From: Ligula intestinalis
Taxonomy: Eukaryota; Platyhelminthes; Cestoda; Diphyllobothriidea; Diphyllobothriidae
Assembly: GCA_036362985.1 (NCBI GenBank)
Contig: JAYGXS010000004.1
Location: 33,609,316-33,673,315 of the forward strand
DNA: 64,000 bases
Reading direction: 5' to 3'
Shown here: positions 23,901 through 36,444 of the stretch, piece by piece
Layout: the number at the start of each line of letters is the position of its first letter
Numbering within the stretch: the first letter of the stretch is position 1
Made by a program: the position numbers and the translations under genes
The notes under the pieces: generated by a model
The model's database searches: none
Told to the model about the DNA's origin: nothing
What the model saw: the letters and a program-made list of their open reading frames with translations, nothing else

Positions 23901-26640
23901 ACAAAATTTCAAGAAGCTTGATTTACTATAACAGAAGTACAAAGATTTATATTTTTTCGTGGTTTCTATAAAGCATATTTGAATTTATCAGTGCATCATA
24001 AATCCCTAGAAACGTTCATGCAGCGTATGTGAGCATTTTCTATCGAGTGTGGTTTTAGCGGGTGGTCAAATGGATGTGCACTAAAAAGCCGGTATCCTGA
24101 TGTGCTTGAAATAGTTCCCAATTATGCAATCTAATGATCAAAACCCCACTCAAGTAACCCTTTCTATTTAAAAACGCGTTTTAGCATTTTGGTTGGCCAT
24201 TTAGGAGATCGGTCAGTGATTCTTATTGCCTTTTACGAAGCATACGCCATCCTGGGTGTGATTTATTTTCCTTGCCAGCCAATCTGTTAAGTGGTCGTTG
24301 GGAATATTTGGCCGTTTTGAGGAGTCTTATATGATCTTGAAAGTGCAAAGGGTTAAAATCCAGAAAAATCCATGGTCAATAAAAAGACTCTTTCCTAAGT
24401 TGTTGACGTTGCGCGGTGCAGCTTTAGTCAAGGCCGTTTATATATATACGTATTCATGCGGTCCAAGGGTGCAGGTCATTTGGAAAGGAAAAGTTGATTA
24501 ACTGTTCCGTGACTAACTGGTTGGCCTTCCGTTAATCGATCTTGTTCTTTCTTAACTGTCCCCGTCCTTAAGTGGATGACTCCTTGTGTTTTAGTATCAT
24601 CTTCGCAGGGGTTATTTGGTCCGGTATGATTTTGGCTTATCTCTTGGGCATTTTCACTACCGAACTGTAAATAATTACTTTTCTTACGCTACGTACGAGC
24701 TTAATGTCTCGACTTTTACTTGAATAACGTCAAACTATTTGCCTTGGAAAATTGGCAGCTACAAACCACGTCTAGCCGATTATCGACTACCCAGGTAAAT
24801 TAACTGAATGGTCGTTCCCTTTTGCCTGCATAAAACGTTAAACTAACGAGCTAATTAGGCTTTCAGAAATGCCATTGATGCAAAGTAGCTGCTTCGGTCA
24901 TTCCTTATCTTTTTCCATCTCCTGCTTCTCCAATCAACACCACAAAACTTCCAACTATGCTAAGACCAGTAAAGATTAAGCCAGACAAAAGGGTATATTT
25001 CGCTTAAAATACTACTCACGTTTTTCAAAAGGGATATTTTCCACCTTACCAGGTTACAATTCATTTCCACTTCTAAAAAGCACTCACAAATCTTCTATTT
25101 TAATTCACTTAGCACTTTGGGAGTAAGCATTTTGTCTGCTTTCCATCGATAAAATGTTTGGTGCGCGGTCTTTTTCATAGGAACGGTAGTGAAGTAAGGT
25201 TGACTGAAGAGAGTGGAAATATATCCCAAACAGCTCCTTCCTTTAGCTCCCCCATATGCCCCTCTAATTTTGCAGTAACAATTTGGAAAGCTAAAATTCT
25301 GTCATCAGGAGGACAAACAAATGCCCCACTGTCTTCCTTTGACACCAGAGGGCACATAAAGAATGCTGAGGGTCACTGATGAGCCGGACGCCTCGCAGTT
25401 GTTTTAAACAGGAGCAAAATACCGGTGAAAAACATTTCTGGGCTTAACGCTATTATCTTTACTGCCAGTGTGGTCAATACTTGCCTAGCTTATTCAAGAT
25501 TGATGTAAAACACACTGACTTACATGAGCTTTATATCCTAGGGCGACAGGCCTAAAAAGTTGACAGGTGCATACTACACGCCCTTAGTTAAAATAAATAA
25601 GCAACTTTAAATAAGCAGTTTTGAGGCCATTGCGCCGATATTTCAGGTGCCATACTTTTTCTGCCAACCAGATGTATCCACGATAATCAGTGCACCTGAA
25701 ATAAATGGTAATACCTGTATTCGATATCGTAACCGCTCTGTTTGGGAATTCATGCTGGACATCGTGCAACTAAGTCCCCGCGAGTCACTTTGATTCATAT
25801 TAGGCAGGGGTTCCAAATGTATTACTTTTTATTTTTTTACAGTCATTTAAAATCTGCATCGCAAATCCCGTCGCTTGTGAAATAATATGTCTAACAGGTT
25901 ACCCGTCAAATTATGCATGCGGCAAACCAACAGCGGATAGAATGTGAAAGTAATTTTTCAAAAGAACAATTAGCTAGTCGACAGTGATTTAGGAAATCGG
26001 ACCTAGCTTTTCTCTGTTTGTAATAAGTGACTGTAGGTTATTACGAAATCCAACAACATTGAAATATTTACTCGATAGCAAAATCTTTTGTAGTCGCTGT
26101 TAAGCAGAAAGCTCAAAGGTATGTTGAGCGAAAAGCAACACATTAATCAATATGATGATGAATACGTGCCTAAACTGACTTAACAAGTGAGGAAGAGCGT
26201 TCGGTAATCTTCGGCACACATAATATGACTTTAAATGCAATTAAGTCCCAATATTAATGCATCATCTAAAAAGGCAATTATTATTGTTAAATTTTGCAGC
26301 CATAGAAAAAGTTTGCAAATTAAAAAAACTTGTGGAGGTGCTTTTTCATAAAATCTGGAAATTGCATCAAAATTTAATACGTTTCTTAGCAGACTCCTTA
26401 CAAGCAGAACTGTTTTGCATAGTCATCGAGTATAGGTTTTACAGTGGTAGCGTCCATACCTTCCAGTTTCTTTTGATAAAGGAAATAAAGGCGGTTATTT
26501 CTGACACTTCAACACTTATACTGAGCTGGTTAATGCACAAATGAATCGTGGAGCCCCGGAGTGCTTTTCGTGCACCGCTAGTAATATTAACCCCCCATAC
26601 TTAAAAAAACCGCTGATTGTTGATTTGAAATTAAGAGTAT
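20920..26640. other. Long AT-rich spacer
   Basis: No transposon protein, SINE box or exon chain was recognised. ORFs at 25,158-25,379 (+) and 26,257-26,544 (+) show no motif. The C-terminal exons of the aldo-keto reductase, if they exist, should lie here on minus; I searched for the IPKS-type block and did not find it. Confidence 0.4.
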
Positions 26641-26803
26641 ATCATTCGGTGAAATGGACAGCCGTTTGCGTTAAATTTGTAGACAGCTCTAACGGATTGA
26701 CTTTCTGCAACCTGTGAAAGCAGTTTCTTTTATAAAGTAAAGATGTATATAATATTTCTTCCAAAACCTATAGTTCTCAAAACGCAAAGAAACTTTAACT
26801 TAC

Positions 26804-28517
26804 TGCATCATCCCGGGCGATCCTAGGGGCGCATAAGCCGTCACTTGAATACCGTAGGAATGAGCAAATTCAATGAGACGTTCATTAAGGAAATTTGCTG
26901 AACTTTCTATCTGCAGCATCACCGGCTTGATTGTACAGATTTTCAGCACCCGCTCGATTTGTGTTTCGTTAAAGTTACTTAGACCGATTGACTTGACGAG
27001 TCCCGCATCAACTAGTTTCTCCATTTCCTTTATTAGTTGGAAAAAATAATTAACACAATCGTAAACGAATAGTATAAATGAGATGTGAGGTGAAAATTAT
27101 ATGTTAGACTCAATGAATTTTACTTTAATATGAACATGAAGTTCAAATAAAGATAAGCAATAATGACTAATCCTAATGCAAATATCCGCAAGAAGTCGCC
27201 TTCAAAAAAGAATTAATTTGGAGGTGGTCCACATATTTCAACCTCCGAAATAATTTCAGCGCGTTTTGGGAAAGAGTCAATAACCCGTCATTTTTTCAGG
27301 AAGTATATTTAGCATAAAACCCAGTTTGCTCATTGAAAGTATAAATAAGGCGAAGTTTAATCCTTCAAAATTAACCATGTCGGTACACTCAAACTTTAAT
27401 TTTTTTCGTTAGCAACGATGAAAAATTAACATGTCGTAGGTTTATCAAGAACAACGTCTTTACTCGTGTTTATGTGTTTTTAAACAATGTCAATTGACGC
27501 ATTTTATTGCACAAGCTTTTATTCTATCGGCTTTCCGCATTGAAAAACGTCAGCTTAATAAATCAGCGGGCCATTTGTTAACCGTTAGAAAGCTTCTCAT
27601 TTAGAGAAAGCATGCATTTGCAGAATGGGCGCATCCTTATCTTAGTTTTCTTAGGCATTCTAGTGAATTGTCTGAAATGCCTCATTGTGCGGAAGTTTCA
27701 CAAACCTGAACAGTAACTTATGAGATCGAACCCTTCAAAACGAACTAGGGTTATCAAATTTCATCAGGAAACGATGTAAATAGAAACTTTAAAACCACCG
27801 AAAAAAATGTTTGAGTATTTTAGCATACCAAAAACTGTAGTTTTTACGCAAAACTGTTTGGAAAGTTCTTCTCATTAGGTTTTTGCTGTTACAGTTCTGA
27901 AGTTTACCAGACGAAAATTATCAAAAGTTTGTTGGCCAGACAATCATTAAATAACATAACTTAACATCAAAAAAACAATACCTTCCATGTTTCCTCAATT
28001 GGGGTTTCTTCAAAAATCAGATCGCTGGAATTGGCAGCGGAAACATTTGTGTTTGTTTGCACCTACTGACGAGAAAAACGTTTTTCGGCGTTTACCTGAA
28101 GTGCAGTCGGCCACTGAATAAGATAAAGATCCAGAAACTTCAACTTCAATTTCTTTAAGCTCTCTTCGCATGCTGATCTTACTTTTCCTTTTCCGTGACT
28201 GTCATTCCATAGCTATACAAATAACTCAAGTTACTTTATCATTCAAGTAATTCTTACCTTGGAGGTAATGAACATATCTTCTCTTTTTACAGAGCCATAA
28301 GCAAATTTCATCTGCAAAGCAATACCAACTGCATCCTCATTTCCAAATGTTGGGGAACAGTCAATATGTCGATAACCTGCATCAACAGCGCATAAAATTG
28401 CCTTTTCTAAATCTGCAGGTTTGGCCTTACAAAGAGTTCTGTGAAGGAGCCTGAACTTACATCTGAAGTGCCAATGCCGACTGCTGGACACTTAAATCCA
28501 TTATTTAAAGGCATCAT
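26804..28517 (-). CDS. Aldo-keto reductase family protein, probable pseudoenzyme
   Basis: Five exons join in frame: 28,517-28,461, 28,425-28,258, 28,212-28,096, 28,062-27,982 and 27,027-26,804; all introns are GT-AG, the first only 35 nt. The product starts [16 protein letters not shown], the usual AKR opening strand. It continues with [38 protein letters not shown], and [10 protein letters not shown] up to AYAPLGSPG. AKRs reduce carbonyls with NADPH using Asp, Tyr, Lys and His. Here Asp41 and Lys75 remain, but the Tyr is Phe46 and the His is Gln108, so ordinary catalysis is unlikely. The last donor (CA/GTAAGT) implies more sequence. A 70-nt exon at 26,711-26,642 would close the frame after 22 residues and give about 238 aa, against about 310-325 for the family, without the C-terminal cofactor-binding part. 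Confidence 0.85.
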
Positions 28518-28519
28518 TT

Positions 28520-29000
28520 TTTGTGAATTAACCATTTTTTAAACTGCTCGCCTCCGCACGCAAACAGGGTAAATTAATAAAAAGCGCCTATGCTTAACCT
28601 TCAAAACACTCATTGCATTATATCAGACAAACGAATAGAAGTGGTGGACAGATAGCAAGCTAGTCAGCCGACGGTAAAGAGTGAAGCTTCATCCCGAAAC
28701 CAAGAACTGCAGAATATAATGTTTTGATATCGCTAGCAGTCACATGATAATGGGACGTAAATTCAGAGTATGAGCGTTCATCGGAAGTCCTACGATAAAG
28801 GGTTAGGTCTAGATGCGAAAGCTTCTTGAGTCTTCTATTATTTATACCGACGAAGTATTACCTAAATGCATGCGAGAATATGGTGCGTTCTACCGTTTTC
28901 ATACACTAACTTGATCAAGTTATATGCAAATAATATACAAGAACAGGTTATCGTGTAATGCGCATCGCCCATAACCGAATCCCTTCGATTAATACTTACT
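28520..29000. other. Upstream flank of the aldo-keto reductase
   Basis: No TATA or initiator element can be assigned with confidence, and no further exon is seen. The sequence is AT-rich and unremarkable. Confidence 0.35.
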
Positions 29001-29004
29001 TCGA

Positions 29005-29325
29005 AAAATGTCAGAAGCAATGGACGAGAACCATCTAGTGGACGTCGTACTTTTCGACTGCAGCAAAATGTTTGATACAACACATACATGTGATAGCCTG
29101 AGAAACGGTTTTGTTCATTATATTTTCCTCGCATGGCGACAGCAAAGTGTGCTTCTTGGTACTATGGAATCCGTATTTGTTACGGTAGGAATTGGTCATT
29201 CGAGGTGTTCATTCTATGGTTCTCTTCTCTCTTCAAATGTCAACGTACATCATGTATTGGACTCAGCGCAATTTCCTAATCTTACCTGCAGAGTGGTGGT
29301 GAAGGTCTTTGTTTTGTTCGGCTAA
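29005..29325 (+). pseudogene. Possible reverse transcriptase relic (CR1/jockey type)
   Basis: The frame opens with AMDENHLVDVVLFDCSKMFD, which resembles the RT block around the first catalytic Asp (usually VDVVFLDFSKAFDTV). The following part (GTMESVFVTVGIGHS, then VNVHHVLDSA) is only loosely like the downstream RT blocks. No flanking RT or endonuclease sequence was found. Chance similarity cannot be excluded. Confidence 0.4.
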
Positions 29326-29329
29326 AACA

Positions 29330-31860
29330 CATGTGGAGTACAGAATGCCAATATGAATGCTATGGCTGAAGGAAGACAGTAACCCCGGCGATCAAGTTAA
29401 TTAGTGCGTAAAAATCAAGGGTTACCTTGAAATTCTTTTATATCCATAAAAAAAGTCAAGCTTAAATTGTTTCCCACATTCTACTGACAAAGGAGGGGCC
29501 ACCTGGGTAGGTATTTTGCACAAATCCGAAGATATCGTTGAATTTAAAACTGAGTAAGCTGCGCAGTCAAATATGAATGAAGTCAATGAGACCCATTATT
29601 ATGTCATTTTGTCGGATAATTCGTTTTCAAGCGAAATTGTGACACGGAATATCGTGTTTGTGTTGAAACGGCAGTTGGATTGTTACTTTTGATGATTGGC
29701 TAGAATCATTTCAGGACTACCTCTATCCAGCCACGAAGAGGTGCTATGAAAATAAATGTCATATAAAAATTCCAGGCCAAAGTGAAACACTGCCTTCGCA
29801 CTTTGGGTAGCCGGAAGCATCACAGCGCAGCTGAATCTGTTAGTTTCATTTATAGTCGTTCAGTTATTGTGATGACACTCATGTTTAGCAACTTCGCAAG
29901 CGTCGTGTTGAGTTATCCTATCAGCTGCTTTGACGAATCCCCACCGCAATTAATATAAGCATTAAGGTCAACGGGCACTATTGCAGAACGCCCTTTGCCG
30001 GCTGGAAGAACTAAAATGCTCCTGTCTGCATTCAGTTTCCTGAGGCTATCTTACCCCTTCTCTGACTTGGCCCATGCGTTTTGAACGTATAAATTAAAGG
30101 CGTATTTGTTGTCGGGCGCGGTGCTTTGTGTCAACCAGATACTGGGAGTGTTTTATGACCGACTGAATTGCAGCCAAAAAATTAACCGAATTAAAATCCC
30201 CAATGTTTAATCTGTTGAAACTGTGCCGGTGTCAGTTCCTTGAGTGAAAACATGTTGACCGGTGTCTCATGGTGATGTTTCTGGTGGAATATATCCTTCA
30301 TAATTTGGCGTCCAACACCGTTTCTTCTTTAGATACGTAGGACAAGTTCCTCGATAGCATACGGTTCCTGAGGCATCCGTGGATGATCTTGTCTGTATTG
30401 CCCATGTTTTGTTCCAAACTTGTAAATCTTTTTCTTGTCCCCCGTTTGCAAGCGGCTTGTCTTCATTTACGTCTGCATTCAAGCCTCACTGTCTCGGGTC
30501 ACACCGCAATTGCCTTTATGGCTACGTTGATGTCTGATATACGTTCACGCATGTCTGTGTTCTAGCTCAGAATGGGTGTATTTTCAATAAAGATCATTCT
30601 GACTTCTTTTCTGCGATTCCGTTGATTAAGCCGCACTCGTAGGCCAAAAGGATAATCGTTTTACTGTTGATGAAAATATATAAGATGTACCAGGTTTTGA
30701 GAGTTTCTCTGGCTGCCTTTTCGGTACTTCAGCCTAGAATCTCTGTGTTCTGAAAAGCGAAGGTTTCCAGAGACTGCGTAATGATTCGTACTAACGAGAG
30801 TTGACCCATAATTTCTACTGCGTTGGCGTACTCATCCATGCGAGTCTACAGTCACTTAGCGGTCCCGGCGTATTTCATCTCAAAAGAAATGCAATGGTCA
30901 TGCTGTACGGCATACGTTGTTTCGCCGTTTGATAGGGAGGCCTTATGTCCCAACTAGACATCGCCTACTTTTTTATCAAGCACTCATGCTTTACCCACGA
31001 ACTCCGTCACAGAATTCGGCCGGGAGCCTTGTAGGATAAGAAGTAGACCGGCCGGCTAATAGAAGAGAGGATGGTTACAAAATAGTAGATAAGGTGTGGA
31101 AGGCCAGCAAGTTATGAATAAGCAAGCTGAGTGCAGAAAGAGTAGAGTATGAGAAATGGGTAATTGGCTCCAAAAAACGCGCAATCCTGAGTCGCATTCC
31201 AGCAGTAAGGTCACCACGTACAGGAGTGTCTAAGCGTAAGCGGTCACCACTTTAAGATCCTTTGTGCACTGGCCTTGAAAAGTGGTTGCCCAGTTAGGAC
31301 ACACTGAGGGTAAACACACGTCCTTGACCTTAACCTGCCTTTGGCAGGCTCTGATGTGCACGTGCTCAGTGGACACGAGTAAAAGACCTACCAGACATGC
31401 TCCAGAGTCGTGCGAGCAAAGCATGCCTTAAAATGCGAGGTCGCTACAGACTTTTGCCATTAGGGGGCCCTGGGGGAGCTTGCTGCAGTGAATCATTCTG
31501 CTTTCGCTCTGCCAAGGCTTTCATCCATGCGTAATCATCTACTCCGCGCGCCTTTTACACGTTATCAACCAACTCGCCGCTGTATACGCGCGTACGCTCT
31601 AAGGTAATCGATACTTCCGCTTCATTTGATTGGCGGCAGCAGATGGATTACTCATCCGGCAGCAAAATCTTTGCTCAACAACGCAAATTCGAAGACAACT
31701 CTGGTGAGCACATGCAGCTGACAGTTGCCGCACAACATGGTCTTTATACCGTCTCTTTTCCGGTAGTAAAGTTCTGTCCATTTATCCTGCCTCGCTTGAC
31801 TTGCGATTTGGGGAACCTTCTCCTTGTCGACACGCTATTACCCGCGACAGCCCTACGATT
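29330..31860. other. Spacer, nothing assigned
   Basis: Several 60-75 codon frames exist (30,267-30,482 and 31,230-31,424, both -), but none has a motif that I recognise. Parts with higher GC content near 31,020-31,600 may be repeat-derived. Confidence 0.35.
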
Positions 31861-31889
31861 TATTGAGAAGGAGAAGATGATGATGATTC

Positions 31890-31922
31890 AGAAGAAGAAG
31901 AAGAAGAAGAAGAAGAAGAAGA
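31890..31922 (+). repeat. (GAA)n microsatellite
   Basis: A run of about ten AAG triplets precedes the RTE copy on plus. It may be the tail of another minus-oriented retroelement or an independent microsatellite. Confidence 0.9.
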
Positions 31923-32039
31923 CCCGATCGCTAAGACATGGATGTTCGCTTGTATTGGCTACGATTTATTCCTGACAGGCTTCGAATTCGGTGTAATTCT
32001 TGACGTTCTTGGCAAATATTCTCTCACATAAGCTAATTC

Positions 32040-35010
32040 TGCACTACTTGCTTGGGAACCAGTCGATTAACGAATGACTCACATGCCACTGTAGGATCAG
32101 TTATAAAATATCTCTGCCATCTCCATGTACGCACCAGTATCCGCTGAAGAACAGGACGATAAGGAGATGTTTTACTCACAGCTGCAAACACTAGTTGAAA
32201 GACTCCCTCACTGCGAACTCCTGATCGTTACCGAGGACTGCAATGGTCACACTAAACCTGGTGGCTACAAAAACGATCATCTTATTGGTTGTTTAACGCT
32301 CTGTCCTCGATGTGAGAATGGAGCACGATTACCGCACTTTGCTTATCAAAACCGATTGCTTGTTACAAACACGCGCTTTCAGCAACGCAACAGATAGCTG
32401 TTAACCTGGTTCTCGTACGACGGTCATACATCCAGTCAGACTGACCACATTTTAGTCAGTTCAAGGTTCCGCAGTTGGTTTCATTATAGCAGATCAATGC
32501 ATGGTTCCGAGACAGGTAATGCTTATGAATTTGGCAATGCTGTTGTGCATACACGCTTGAAAATTCTCCTCCTATCTGTGCCCAATATTTAACGAGCTAG
32601 ACGCCTCGATAACGCTAAAATTAGGCAGCCCAGCACCACCGAGTTGCGGAACAGATAAATCCGGAGAATATAGTAGCTATTATCTTCGGCTGAACGATTT
32701 CTGGCATTCTCCACGTCTATTTTCGGTGCAATTCTCTTTGACCTACATGCTATCGTTCTCTGCCCCGAAATGCTTTCCGACTCTCTTGCTTAATTCATTT
32801 TCACCCAAACAACATTGTCCGCCCCTGCCTTGTAAAATGCCCGCTGCTTCAAGAGGCAGTTGTTTCGGCTCACTTAGCCAAAGACACGTGATATGCTTTG
32901 TTGTTGATAACCGGCAATGCGGTCCCCCCCCCGCTTTCTTCATTGTCCCCTGCTAGAAAAGCAGTTGTTTGCGGCTTGCTGACTTGAGGACCCCTGACCT
33001 ACTTCTCTGCGCACACACGCATGCGTGCAAGGTAGTTACAGATTCCCAAGGACTACTTGAACAATCCAGCCCCTCCCCCAGCGGACGCAACAGGGGTCAC
33101 TGTATACGGCATTCCTGTCGGGCAATATTACTCACCAATCGACAACACACGAACTCGCTCCAAAGTTATTTAAAAGCAGCGGCCATCCCCTCTCTCAGCC
33201 ACACACGTTCTCCCAGGCCTAACTTCGCCCTGCACGTGTGTGACGTCGTTGAAAATGCGTTGTTCCTTTGTGCATTTTTTATTCTTTACTATTTGTTTAA
33301 AATCACCGTACTACACCAATGGTTGTTAGCATCGGGAGTTGACGTAGGCATTACGACTGGCATGATCACTTCGAGCACCCTCTCAACTTCAATAAAAAAC
33401 CAAGCACCCCTTCGCTCCCATCTACAGCTGCGGGTCTTCCCTATCCAACCTATCCAGTTTCCTGCGACCCGGCTTCTCAAGTAGAAGTCGCTGACGCCAT
33501 ACAAAGGCTACGCAACAACTAGGCACCTCGAGAAGACGGTAGACCGGTTAAATATAAAAGCCTTCTGTCGACTCTCTGGCTCCACGAGATGCTTGAAAAA
33601 GCGTAGAGTGGAGGCTGTTCCCGATGACTGAGGCTCAGGCATCCCTACACTTTTCTACAAGAGGAATAAGACAAGATGCGAGAATCACCGCGATATGAAT
33701 CTTATCCCCTTAACTGCAAAGGTTTTTGCTGTGGTCTTTTTTGGGCGATTCTAGTTTGTGCGTGACCATAGGAAGAGACCCAATCAAACCGGATTCCGAG
33801 CTGCTCATAGATGTGCTGACCAGATGTTCACACTGAAAACCATCCTTCAATTCCATCATAGCTACCAACAACCGACGACCGTCTGCTTTTTTACATTTCC
33901 GCCGCGTTCGATTCCGTACGTCGTGAGTCTCAATGGCGGGTTATGGTGATAATGGTGTACAAGCAAAAATCGTCCTCAGGATCAAAGCCTATTACCGCTC
34001 CACCACTGCGTGGGTTCTGGTCCATAACAGCCTTTCATGATTGTTCGCTGTTCGGTCTGCCGTTGGATGAGGCTGTATCTTGTCGCCCAATCTGTTCAAC
34101 TGCGCCATTGATTGGATTCTCGGGAAAGGCCCTACATGAAGCGGACCCAGTTGAGCTTACACTCAGACGCCGACTAACTGAGTTTGACTACACTGATAAT
34201 ACCGCCTTACTATTTTCAGACTTTGCTGATCTACAGTGTATGGTATTACGGGTGGATGAGCTGGCTACATCAATCGGTTTGTCCATGAACGCTGAGGAGA
34301 CTTAAGCGTTTTCATGTTGTATATCTGCCGAAGAGAAGGCACGGCTCCATATTGGTGAATGTGAACTTGAAAATATCGACAGTTTTAAATGCCTCGGGGC
34401 GAATTTGCTGCCGAATGGGCAGAGTAAGGAGAACATTGTCTTCCGAATTGATGCAGCTCGTCGAGTTTGCTGAAGCCTGAGAGTGCCTATAAATCTGACT
34501 CGATATCTTTATCACCACGAGGGTTCGTGTGTACCGTACATCTGTTCGGTCTATCTTTCTTATTGGCTGTTAATTCTGGTCTGTGTGGTAGCACGATGCA
34601 ATACAACTGAAGGTATTTGACCACTAATGCTTGAGACCCCTCCTTCGAGTGAAGAAAACCGAATTTTTTCAAAAAGGAGGCAATCTGTGCTCATTGTGAC
34701 AACATAGCGAGGATATACCAGACCATCCAAGAAAGGCCACCTGAGTTTAGCGTTAGTGACTTTAATTTGATACCGTTTCCCAAGTAGAGACGTCGAAGAG
34801 TGTGTGAGTTCAAAACCTTGCTCGACGCAGTCCCTCAGGACATGTAAATTGTTCTTGGACATTGACTATTCGGCCTCCGCTGTTGGCGAAAAGAATGGAT
34901 CGAACTGGCGACGTCAGCCGCCACGAAGCGTCACGTGTGGAGAGGTACCATCTAGGGTATAATCGAGGCCAGCTAGATCAGGTATGATCTCCACCGTAAC
35001 GAATGCAAAA
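32040..35010 (+). mobile_element. RTE-like non-LTR retrotransposon, copy B (degenerate)
   Basis: The endonuclease C-terminal half is readable at 32,100-32,560 (AISMYAPVSAEEQ, then NRLLVTNTRFQQRNR, then TDHILVSSRFRSW). The linker appears at 33,350-33,520 (WHDHFEHPLNFN, then SQVEVADAIQRLRNN). RT blocks follow at 33,700-34,310 (NQTGFRAAHRCADQMFTL, and LTEFDYTDNTALLFSDFADL at the palm, where the usual DYADD is DYTDN). Next come CLGANLLPNGQS near 34,390 and the C-terminal WIELATSAATKRHVWRGTI near 34,900-34,950. Many stops and frameshifts make it inactive. About 650 bp between 32,680 and 33,340 does not match the element and may be a later insertion. Confidence 0.8.
32125..32397 (+). pseudogene. 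RTE endonuclease fragment
   Basis: This is the clean part of copy B: MYAPVSAEEQDDKEMFYSQL followed by LLIVTEDCNGHT, where the usual endonuclease motif GDWNG has become EDCNG, so the catalytic Asp-Asn pair is already damaged. It is followed in a shifted frame by the QIDYILV-type block. Confidence 0.75.
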
Positions 35011-35029
35011 TAAAAATCGGCAAGGCAAC

Positions 35030-35200
35030 GAGCCCGTGGTGCTGTGGTAAGTGCTTGATTTCTGACTAACCGGTCATGGGTTCGAGCCTTCGGTGCCGTA
35101 ACACCTGGATTTGGTTGTGGCTATCTGATGATGGCTAATAGGCCAGATATGGTCATTGCTTGTCTTTGTCGGTAATGTGTCTCTGCCTAGAATATGCTAG
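35030..35200 (+). repeat. tRNA-derived SINE
   Basis: An A-box-like TGGTGCTGTGGTAAGTGC and a B box GGGTTCGAGCC lie about 45 bp apart, as in a tRNA-like head. A body with GATGGCTAATAGGCCAGATA and TGTCTTTGTCGG follows, shared with the copies at 16.8 kb and 17.9 kb. It sits just beyond the 3' end of RTE copy B. A second, weaker head (GCGAACCCGTGGCATATCAG) starts near 35,330. SINEs of this type depend on a partner LINE for mobility; the neighbouring RTE is a candidate, but no shared 3' tail is proven. Confidence 0.65.
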
Positions 35201-35650
35201 CCGTTGAGTGGCTACTGGCAGGGGCCGAAAGCAAACCTCATGGCACAACGGGACAAGTGAGTTTTGTTATCGACCGGTGAGCACCCATCTGTCATTGTGT
35301 ATGATCCCGATCGAAACCGGAAAGACAGCGAACCCGTGGCATATCAGTTAGACCTTTGGACCGTATTTCCAGCAAAGGTTTAAGGTCACCTCCTCCGTCG
35401 CTAAACGCAATCACCAACTCCGAATTACACGGATCACCCCCGTTTCCTTCAGCGGCCACCCGGATTATTCAAGTGTCGAAAAATATCACATTGTATAAAT
35501 AGTTTAGCGCCAGACTGGCTGCAGTACCCATGTGTTGACGTTATATTCAGTGATACTCCAGGTAAAAACTGCGACTATTTGTGGCCCTAAAATGCTAACC
35601 CACACTAAACACACCGCTCCAATGACTTGCTTGTAATTTAATTGATACGG

Positions 35651-35772
35651 CTGTGATCGTGCTTGATCTATTCGGCCTCGATAATATCACGTACTGTACC
35701 TGCACTCGTACCTGTTATGACTGTGATCATGCTCAATCTAGCCGGCCTTAATAATGTCACGCACGGTACCTG
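35651..35772 (-). repeat. Tandem duplication of the RTE 3' end
   Basis: The last coding bases and 3' flank of copy A occur twice at a 70-bp offset (35,651-35,696 and 35,721-35,772). Each unit encodes a version of TVRDIIEA followed by a stop and a GATCA-rich tail. Short 3' tandem repeats are usual for RTE elements; here the unit includes the stop codon. Confidence 0.7.
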
Positions 35773-36444
35773 TTCATGCTTGACGATTTGCGGCAGTGGA
35801 TCAGGGAAGCACCATCCATTCTCCTTTCCAGCGACGGCGACCGAAGGTCCAAGAGCCACTTCCGTGTCTTGACAAACGGGGTCGAGCCAGGTCTTTAGAT
35901 GCAATCCTTTTCAACGTTTCCAGGTGGGCTGCGGCACCGGATCGAGGACTGCATAACAAGACTCGTGAGGTGGACGACGGAGAACGTGCTTTTACCATGT
36001 GACCGGACGGGTGCGCGGTACGCACGGATTTCCGCGGCGATATTAGATGGCGTGTCGGACCTATAGGCACTTTTGGAGGATTGAGAAAACCCAGCTGAAA
36101 CATCGATTCCGGAAACAACATCGTCCTTACTCTGTGCATTCGGCAGTAACCTCCCCCTCCCAAGGTACTTAAAGTTGTCTTCTCTTTTTCAATTTGATGG
36201 TCATTAATCCCATGAATCCAGACTCTTAGTCGGCGATGCAGCTCGAGAATAATTTCGTCTTCCCAGTATTTTGGACATGCTAACTGAAGTAGCGATCTCA
36301 TTCACCCATGATACTACAGACTGTAGATCACCAGAGCTTGAGGCAAGTAAAGCTATGTCGTGAGTGTAGTCGAGGTTAGTCAGCTTGCGTCCAGGTGTAA
36401 ACTCCACACAGTCAGACCCGTGTATGGGCTCCTCTGAGAATACA

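Noticed and set aside
25158..25379. Overlapping open frames on both strands as a conserved exon
   Set aside because: Neither strand gives a known domain or a consistent splice context.
26257..26544. 95-codon plus-strand ORF as a gene or, on minus, as AKR C-terminus
   Set aside because: Leu/Lys-rich AT-driven frame without a domain; the minus strand lacks the AKR IPKS-type block.
31643..31975. 110-codon plus-strand ORF with a poly-lysine run
   Set aside because: The lysine run is the (GAA)n microsatellite; nothing else in the frame is recognisable.
32969..33484. 171-codon plus-strand ORF
   Set aside because: It runs across the unidentified insertion and enters the RTE linker in the wrong frame; the real linker reading (WHDHFEHPLNFN) is in another frame.
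35801..36301. 166-codon minus-strand ORF
   Set aside because: It overlaps the C-terminal part of RTE copy A in a shifted frame; the family sequence TWLDPVCQDTEVALGP is in a different frame.
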